Assembly: GCF_900129025.1 (NCBI RefSeq)
Contig: NZ_FQUM01000004.1
Span: 434,001 to 498,000 of the forward strand
Length of the DNA: 64,000 nucleotides
Reading direction: 5' to 3'
Source of the DNA: Mariniphaga anaerophila
GTDB taxonomy: Bacteria > Bacteroidota > Bacteroidia > Bacteroidales > Prolixibacteraceae
Shown: positions 58,512 through 64,000 of the stretch, in pieces
Position numbering within the stretch: position 1 is the stretch's first letter
How the letters are laid out: each line of letters starts with the position of its first letter
Translations under genes and position numbers: made by a program
Notes under the pieces: generated by a model
What the model was told of the DNA's origin: nothing
What the model saw: only the letters and a program-made list of their open reading frames with translations
Databases searched by the model: none

Positions 58512-58597
58512 ATCAATACAAATTATAAAATTCTAAATACTTTTAACCTTTTCAACATCTATTTTCCGTTCGTTTTTAGTCTGGCAGTATTTGTCGT

Positions 58598-59917
58598 TTA
58601 TTTCGAATCGCTTTTTAGAGCACGGTCGATGCCGCGTTTTACAGCCCCCCACTGGTCGTACATCATTAAATAAACCATATCGAAAAACATCAGCCCGTCG
58701 CCCGTTGTCAGGGTAATATAAACGGCTTCTTCAGCATTTTCGGGATGGTTCTCATAATTTAATCCGTACAAACTTCCGCAAACATTTACATCGCCCATGG
58801 TTACTTTTTTTGCATTCAGAATGGCACCCTCCACAGTCCACTCGTTTTCGGCGCCATATAATGTTTGCCCGTAGGCGCCGGTCATGTATAAATCCAGAAG
58901 CGAGGCATAACCATAGTTTTTATAATCGGGAGTAGCCCATGAATAGTAACGCGAGGCATCGTATTTATTGCTGGCCCAGTTTACTCCTTCGTTGTAATAC
59001 GAAGAGTACCACGAGCCGGTGTATGTACCAAATTTTATCTCCGGATTAACTTCCTTTATGGTATTTCGAGCATTGCTAAAAAAATCATAAATAGTTTTCG
59101 CCCTGAACTCCAGCCACTGTTTGTAGTATTTTCCGGGAACAACCTTATCCATATTCCAGGTAAAAATAGAATATGGATAAGATTCAATTGTTTTCCCAAT
59201 ATACTTTTCAAACTCACTTTTTGTCAGTTGCGAAAAATCGCTTTCTATGGAATTGAACCGTGCCCTGTCCAACACAATACCGTCGAGGCCGGGATAGTTT
59301 TGAGCCAGTTCTTTTATAATCGATAAAATGTAATTCTGCACCTCGGGGTTTACCGGGTTAAAAAATTTGGCGTGCGATTTTCCGTCGTCCATTGCTGAAA
59401 CAATCCCGGACGGATAATAAAGCTGCGTTGCCCAAGAGCGTTTTTCTTCGTCGCGGTAAAGCACCCCGCCGTCGCGAATATTTCCACCGCTCATCGCATT
59501 CATGTTGGCATTTACTTTTAAACCGAGGTTGTGCGCCTCTTCGATAAATGTACCAAGGTAATCCCAGGTAACTGTCCTGTCGATATATTTCAGCGTTTTA
59601 ATTTGTTCCACAATATTGCTCCGATAAAGCACATCGCCGCAGGTAGGCCTCACGTCAACAACAACTTCGGTAAAACCCGCATATTTTGCTTTAACGAGGC
59701 ACTCCCTGACATTTTCTTTTTTATTGGCCAGGTATTCAAAATTAGCCGACGCATCAATCCACAAAATTCTGGGCTTCTCATTTACGGGAATGGTTGGTAA
59801 TTCAACAGGTGGTTCTTTCCATTGCACTTCGTCGTCGTCCAGAGTATTGCTATTTAACCCGGAGCAGGCAGCTAACACCAGCAGGCAAAGCGACAAAAAA
59901 CAGAGCTTAATATTCAT
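58598..59917 (-). CDS. GH10-like (GHL10) glycoside hydrolase lipoprotein
   Basis: A 439-aa lipoprotein (MNIKLCFLSLCLLVLAACSG, Cys18); an upstream in-frame methionine at 59968 is less likely. The barrel has PRILWIDASANFEYLANKKENVRECLVKAKYAGFTEVVVDVRPTCGDVLYRS, the start of GHL10-type enzymes. LGLKVNANMNAMSGG is strand 3 and YPGLDGIVLDRARFNSIESDFSQL carries the predicted catalytic aspartate region. FGTYTGSWYSSYYNEGVNWAS and YMTGAYGQTLYGAENEW follow. Predicted to cleave an oligosaccharide at the cell surface; the linkage is unknown. Confidence 0.78.
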   Translation of the reverse strand: MNIKLCFLSLCLLVLAACSGLNSNTLDDDEVQWKEPPVELPTIPVNEKPRILWIDASANFEYLANKKENVRECLVKAKYAGFTEVVVDVRPTCGDVLYRSNIVEQIKTLKYIDRTVTWDYLGTFIEEAHNLGLKVNANMNAMSGGNIRDGGVLYRDEEKRSWATQLYYPSGIVSAMDDGKSHAKFFNPVNPEVQNYILSIIKELAQNYPGLDGIVLDRARFNSIESDFSQLTKSEFEKYIGKTIESYPYSIFTWNMDKVVPGKYYKQWLEFRAKTIYDFFSNARNTIKEVNPEIKFGTYTGSWYSSYYNEGVNWASNKYDASRYYSWATPDYKNYGYASLLDLYMTGAYGQTLYGAENEWTVEGAILNAKKVTMGDVNVCGSLYGLNYENHPENAEEAVYITLTTGDGLMFFDMVYLMMYDQWGAVKRGIDRALKSDSK

Positions 59918-59952
59918 AACAAAAACAAATCGATTTAAAAATGTAAGAAAAC

Positions 59953-59984
59953 AAGAGGGTAGCCACAAATGTGACTCCCCTCTT
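59953..59984 (-). terminator. Strong intercistronic hairpin in the glycan locus
   Basis: Outer stem AAGAGGG / CCCTCTT with an inner AGTCAC / GTGGCT stem and a small loop, between the DUF5018 and GH10-like genes. A T-rich stretch follows on the minus strand. It could end part of the transcripts, giving more SusCD than enzyme mRNA. Confidence 0.65.
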
Positions 59985-60011
59985 AGCTTTCACTATTTCA
60001 GAAAACAGGCA

Positions 60012-61403
60012 TTAGTAGATTTCCCACAGCTCTACTCCGCCGTTTGTGCACAAAAATGCAACAAGTGCAGATTTCCCGTCTTCACTAACTCTAACTTTTA
60101 CTTCTCCGGTACCGTTTCCGTTGCTCAGATAATTGGGATCCAACGGAAAGTCGAGCCAGCCGTTCCACGGTCTGTATTTAATAAGCTCCATAATCGAAGA
60201 GATTTTGTCTGGTCTGAGCATTACTTTTCTTACATCGAAAATTTCTCTCATCCAGTTGTATCCATTTTGCTCGATCATAAACATGTAGTAGGCACCATCC
60301 ATCTGAGCATAATCAAAAGCATGTCCTCCGCCAAGCCACTGGTGGTAAACATCCTGAATATGGTGCTCAGACTCATAAATTGGAGTATTGGTAGTTCCGT
60401 CCATTAATGTGATTGCAACTTTACCAACACCATTTTCGTAGCGGGCCAAAAAGTAGTTACTGTTTTCAGCAACTTCGATGGGAACAATTTTGGCTTGTAC
60501 CCCCATTGTGTAGTCGAGCGTATAATTAACTCTTCTGGGTGCGTCGGACACTACTTTTCCGTCTTTGATTTCCCATTGCAGGAAGATGTTGTTGTTAGAA
60601 ATTGCCAGGTAAAGGAAAGCATGGTCTGTCATGTCGCCCCTTACATAAATTTTCCTTCCGACTTGTGCCCCGGGAATATCTAGAACATATTTGAAAAGCA
60701 ACTGAGGTTCGCCTGTTACGCCTTCCCACCAAAACATGTGGATTTCGTCGCCTTCAGCTACGCCAAAGTTACAGGATGCGATATTACCTGCATCATCGGT
60801 GGCCATGTGCAACGGCACTGTTCTATTCAGGGTGCTCCAGTCGATGCCTTCCATGGAAATATCTCCAACTCTTTCTCCGTCAGAAATGTTGGCGTAAAAG
60901 AATCCGCCCCTGTCGTGCACCACTACATAATCGCCGCTGAAACCAACTGCGCCGTTATTATGGTTGTTAAAGCCCAGCTCGGTGGCTGTTCTTTTCCAGA
61001 GTGTACGATGTTGATAAACAACGCTCAAACGAGCCTCAATAACATAAGACTGTTTTGCGCCATCTGAACCAATCACATCAAAATTATAAGGTTGTGAAAG
61101 GTCCACCGGGCCTACAAAAGCAGGTTCTACCCGCGCGTTATTCGGGATACTGGCCGACACGCTAATTTTTGTCATATCGGTAGTTTTCAGCCCGTTTACG
61201 TCGGCATCAATTTTAATAACACCTTCAGTTTCTGATTCCTCAACAGTAATTTTTGTATCAACCAGGTCTGAGGTTAAAAAACTAAGTGCAGTCAGTTTAT
61301 TTCCCGCTGTGGGAACCAGCTCTTCGGGCTCCCCGCATCCTGTTAGCAAAAGTGCTAAGCCGAATACACACAACGATAATGCTAAATAAATATTCTTTTT
61401 CAT
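60012..61403 (-). CDS. DUF5018 surface lipoprotein of the glycan locus
   Basis: A 463-aa lipoprotein (LALLLTGC, Cys23). The N-terminal DUF5018 immunoglobulin-like domain spans about residues 35-125 (KLTALSFLTSDLVDTKITVEESETEGVIKIDADVNG). The rest is beta-rich, with repeated W and HxG patterns (WKRTATELGFNNHNNGAVGFSGDYVVVHDRGG), perhaps a propeller-like glycan-binding domain. Such proteins occupy the SusE/SusF-like position after SusD and help capture glycans outside the cell. It follows susD by 80 bp with a hairpin between them. Confidence 0.8.
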   Translation of the reverse strand: MKKNIYLALSLCVFGLALLLTGCGEPEELVPTAGNKLTALSFLTSDLVDTKITVEESETEGVIKIDADVNGLKTTDMTKISVSASIPNNARVEPAFVGPVDLSQPYNFDVIGSDGAKQSYVIEARLSVVYQHRTLWKRTATELGFNNHNNGAVGFSGDYVVVHDRGGFFYANISDGERVGDISMEGIDWSTLNRTVPLHMATDDAGNIASCNFGVAEGDEIHMFWWEGVTGEPQLLFKYVLDIPGAQVGRKIYVRGDMTDHAFLYLAISNNNIFLQWEIKDGKVVSDAPRRVNYTLDYTMGVQAKIVPIEVAENSNYFLARYENGVGKVAITLMDGTTNTPIYESEHHIQDVYHQWLGGGHAFDYAQMDGAYYMFMIEQNGYNWMREIFDVRKVMLRPDKISSIMELIKYRPWNGWLDFPLDPNYLSNGNGTGEVKVRVSEDGKSALVAFLCTNGGVELWEIY

Positions 61404-61433
61404 TTGATTAAATTGTTTATTTAAAAAGTATCA

Positions 61434-61472
61434 TATGAAACTCGCAGACACGTTTATCATACTCGTTTCATA
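61434..61472 (-). other. Hairpin between susD and the DUF5018 gene
   Basis: Inverted repeat TATGAAAC / GTTTCATA, extendable to AAGTAT...ATACTT with a 5-nt bulge. It could act in transcript processing or stability of the susCD message. Confidence 0.45.
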
Positions 61473-61483
61473 CTTGTTCTTTT

Positions 61484-63106
61484 TTACCAAAGTGGTGTTT
61501 GCTTGCACAAAGGGTTATTATCTATCTCGTTTTGAGGAACCGGAAGTTTATAGTAGCTTTCTTTAAACACGCGGTCTTTGTCGTCACACTCAACAGTTTC
61601 GTATACGAATGTATCGCCTTCTTTGGTGATTTTAGTACCGTGCATTCTAACTCCGTTAAGTACGCTTGTTGCCAGTTTCCAACGGCGTAAATCCCAGTAA
61701 CGCTGTCCTTCAAAAGCCAATTCAACTTTACGTTCTTCTCTAATGATATCACGCAATGCTTCTTTGTCGGTAACAGTAACAGCAGGCAATTTAGCCCTTG
61801 CACGAACTTTATTCAACGAAACAATAGCTTCGCTTCCTCGTCCCAGTTCGTTAAGTGCTTCGGCGTGGTTCAGCAGCACTTCGGCGTACCGTACTTCGTA
61901 CCAGGTCTGGTCGCTCACCTTGTCAAAGGAAGCACCTTCATCAAGCATTTTACGAATGTAATAACCGGTAGTGGTACCGCCAGAACTTTGCTGTGCACCA
62001 TATTGTTCGAAGCCGTCTTTTCCACCAACAAATGTTTCAATTGTGCGTCCTTTCCACGGAGCGCCGTTATAAAGAACAGAAGCGTAAAAACGGGGTTCCC
62101 GGTTTGCATACGGATTTGCGGCATGTTCGGGATTACTCCAGTCGAATTTACTGCCATCGGCCATGCGGTAAGAATCTACCATTTCGAGAGTAGGCCCGGC
62201 AATACCAATCACGCCTTCGCTTTTATCGCCTTTCGGGCAATACAACTGGTGGAACGAATGTCCTAAAGTACCTCCAAAACGATACGACAGAACACCTTCT
62301 TTGCTGTCTAATGTTTTGAAAATTTTATCGTAATCAGATTCCAGTTCGTACAAGCTGCCTTCTTTTTCAATTACTTTTTCGGCTGCATCAATGGCATCCT
62401 GCCATCTTTCGGCATAAAGCATTACTCTGGATTTATACCCGTAAACACCGCCTTTTGTTAAACGGCCCAGGCTTGCTGCATCCCATTCCCAGGGAAGATT
62501 TTTTGCGGCAAAATCCAACTCTTTTGAAATGAAATCGTAGCAATCGCTTTCAGAACTTCTGGCTTTGTATGCTTCTTTAGGGCCATCGATATAATCTCTG
62601 ATGATTACTCCTCCGTGGCTTCTAACCAGCATGAAATGCAGAAATCCTCTAAAAAAGCGAGCCTGTGCTTCCATCAAAATCCTGTCTTCATCAGCGTAAG
62701 TTACATAGTTGTCCAACCCATAAAGAAATTCGTTGATTCGGCGAATTCTGTTGTATTCGTATTGATAATCTGAAAGAACAACGCCACTGGGGCTAATAAT
62801 CGGATTGAGAATTGTTTTGTTTACATCCCCGCCATTGGCTCCCATCACGTGTTGGTTGTATTTTACGATGTCGCTAAAACCATCATTCAACGCAACCCCT
62901 GCATATTTTTTCCCATACGGGCCGTATTCGTAAATAGGTTTATAAAAACCATTGATGTATAAATAGGTATTCTCCTTATTCTTCCAAATCTCTGCCTCCG
63001 TATACTGCGTGCGCGGTTCCGGATTGAGATACTCGTCACTACAAGCGCCTAACAGAAGGAAAGAAAACAGAATGAGTATCTGATACTTGTTTTTACTTAA
63101 TTTCAT
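61484..63106 (-). CDS. SusD/RagB-family surface glycan-binding lipoprotein
   Basis: A 540-aa lipoprotein (FSFLLLGACSDEYLNPEPRTQYTEAEIWKN, Cys22) with the SusD helical fold. Family segments include YQYEYNRIRRINEFLYGLDNYV, FFRGFLHFMLVRSHGGVIIRD, GRLTKGGVYGYKSRVMLYAERWQDAIDAAEKVI and EVRYAEVLLNHAEALNELG, followed by IREERKVELAFEGQRYWDLRRWK. SusD forms the lid on the SusC transporter and captures oligosaccharides. It lies 12 bp after susC. Confidence 0.95.
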   Translation of the reverse strand: MKLSKNKYQILILFSFLLLGACSDEYLNPEPRTQYTEAEIWKNKENTYLYINGFYKPIYEYGPYGKKYAGVALNDGFSDIVKYNQHVMGANGGDVNKTILNPIISPSGVVLSDYQYEYNRIRRINEFLYGLDNYVTYADEDRILMEAQARFFRGFLHFMLVRSHGGVIIRDYIDGPKEAYKARSSESDCYDFISKELDFAAKNLPWEWDAASLGRLTKGGVYGYKSRVMLYAERWQDAIDAAEKVIEKEGSLYELESDYDKIFKTLDSKEGVLSYRFGGTLGHSFHQLYCPKGDKSEGVIGIAGPTLEMVDSYRMADGSKFDWSNPEHAANPYANREPRFYASVLYNGAPWKGRTIETFVGGKDGFEQYGAQQSSGGTTTGYYIRKMLDEGASFDKVSDQTWYEVRYAEVLLNHAEALNELGRGSEAIVSLNKVRARAKLPAVTVTDKEALRDIIREERKVELAFEGQRYWDLRRWKLATSVLNGVRMHGTKITKEGDTFVYETVECDDKDRVFKESYYKLPVPQNEIDNNPLCKQTPLW

Positions 63107-63118
63107 TGTTGTTCCTTT

Positions 63119-64000
63119 TTAAAATGTTACACTTACACCGAACTCATATGTACGTTGCTGCGGATAATATCCGTTGCTAATTTCAGGAGCTTCCGGGTCG
63201 ATTCCGTATTTATTCAACCCCGACCATGTAAGAAGATTAGATCCTGTGAAACTCAACCGAACACCATCGATACCTGCACCTTTTAAGTATGCACTATTGA
63301 TGGTATAACCCACCTGTGCATTTTTTAACCTGAGGTAGCCGGCGTTGCGCATCCACCATGATGAAGCCCAACCGTTGCAGTTACCAACTTCGGCAGCTAC
63401 TGTGGTAAGACGTGCAAATTCTGCGTCTTTATTTTCCGGAGTCCAACTGTCTTCAATCAGGAATCGGGGTGAGTTCCCGTTTCCGTGGAACGGACGAGTG
63501 TAGATAGTTGCATCTACGTGACCATTTCCGTAAACCCCGCTCAGGAACATATCACGAATTGCTGCTCCCTGGAAAAATACCGAAGCATCGAAATTCTTCC
63601 ACGAACCGCCCAGGTTCAACCCGTACATTAACTCAGGGAAACTACTGTTACCAAGGTAAGTGTAATCCTGAGCCTTTTCAATTTTTCCATCTCCGTTCAG
63701 GTCTTTGTAAATGATGTCTCCGGGACGAATCTGAGAAATTTTCTGAAGGTGGCTCAATGTGGGAGTATTCATAATCTGCTCTTCATTTTCATAAAGGCCT
63801 TCGGCAATAAATCCCATTTTTTCGCCAAGTTTCCTTCCGGTGCGTTTTTGGTATTCAGGAGTATTCGGGCTTTCATTCATTTTCAGAATCTGGTTGCGAG
63901 ACCATCCCATATTGCCTTTTACATAGTAGTCGAACTGTCCGATTTTATTGTTGTGAGTCAACACAAGTTCGAACCCTTTATTGCCTACTTCACCACCGTT
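63119..64000 (-). CDS. SusC/RagA TonB-dependent transporter, C-terminal part only
   Basis: The frame is open from the window edge at 64000 for 294 residues and ends in the barrel strand YEFGVSVTF. GEVGNKGFELVLTHNNKIG, then GDIIYKDLNGDGKIEKAQDYTYLGNSSFPELMYGLNLGGSWKNFDASVFFQGAA and YLRLKNAQVGYTINSAYL are the standard C-terminal SusC signature. The plug domain and signal peptide lie outside. It imports the oligosaccharides captured by SusD. The preceding promoter is not in view. Confidence 0.93.
   Translation of the reverse strand, partial: NGGEVGNKGFELVLTHNNKIGQFDYYVKGNMGWSRNQILKMNESPNTPEYQKRTGRKLGEKMGFIAEGLYENEEQIMNTPTLSHLQKISQIRPGDIIYKDLNGDGKIEKAQDYTYLGNSSFPELMYGLNLGGSWKNFDASVFFQGAAIRDMFLSGVYGNGHVDATIYTRPFHGNGNSPRFLIEDSWTPENKDAEFARLTTVAAEVGNCNGWASSWWMRNAGYLRLKNAQVGYTINSAYLKGAGIDGVRLSFTGSNLLTWSGLNKYGIDPEAPEISNGYYPQQRTYEFGVSVTF

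Overview
The window reads as chromosome of a Bacteroidota bacterium, most likely a free-living, probably marine, member of the Marinilabiliales/Prolixibacteraceae type; the phylum is well supported, the family is a guess. Evidence for the phylum: a SusC/SusD pair, the type IX secretion protein PorQ, a short RpoD-type sigma factor (286 aa), a UpxY-type NusG paralogue, and repeated copies of the TAnnTTTG -7 promoter element. No tRNA, rRNA, IS element, prophage or CRISPR array was found.

Layout. 1-3404: minus-strand housekeeping genes priA (cut by the window edge), ispH, cmk and porQ. 3451-15505: minus-strand genes for a YkgJ cysteine-cluster protein, an EamA permease, the primary sigma factor, an HtrA/Deg protease, a LOG-family protein, gyrB, and an envelope pair (outer-membrane barrel plus a 1023-aa TPR protein). 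15722-20960: ftsE, a glycosyltransferase, a plus-strand CDF transporter - hemerythrin - LuxR operon, and fabD. 21329-27354: katG, then an unusual small locus with a 70-aa leader-like peptide gene divergent from an HPr-kinase-like protein with a PqqD-like N-terminus and an NTP_transf_5 nucleotidyltransferase, then a lipoprotein resembling the C-terminal part of GH127 enzymes. 27584-32587: MATE exporter, TPR sensor histidine kinase, DUF2891 protein. 32707-35923: thrS-infC-rpmI-rplT operon, with infC apparently starting at AUA. 36599-42122: mazG, divergent from phoH-purC-tlpA-like, then an ADP-forming acyl-CoA synthetase. 42236-49616: a stress-protein-like gene, an orphan UpxY antiterminator with a small outer-membrane barrel, a DUF3472 lipoprotein with a GT2 glycosyltransferase, an OmpH/Skp-like protein, proline dehydrogenase and a nitroreductase.

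49885-55374 is a complete D-xylose module: a GntR/LacI-hybrid regulator, xylulokinase, xylose isomerase and a proton-linked sugar porter. The same AGAACAGAACAG box lies beside the promoters of the regulator and of xylB, so autoregulation plus control of the catabolic genes is likely. 55499-64000 (minus) is one end of a polysaccharide-utilisation-type locus: SusC (cut by the window edge), SusD, a DUF5018 lipoprotein, a GH10-like lipoprotein, a Tat-type DUF4434 protein and a lipoprotein FAD oxidoreductase with an SLH-like tail.

The most promising under-described element is the peptide/kinase/nucleotidyltransferase locus at 23678-26557. It resembles the tailoring half of a RiPP cluster without any recognisable cyclase. 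Second are the translationally coupled hemerythrin and pseudo-receiver LuxR genes (18740-20034).
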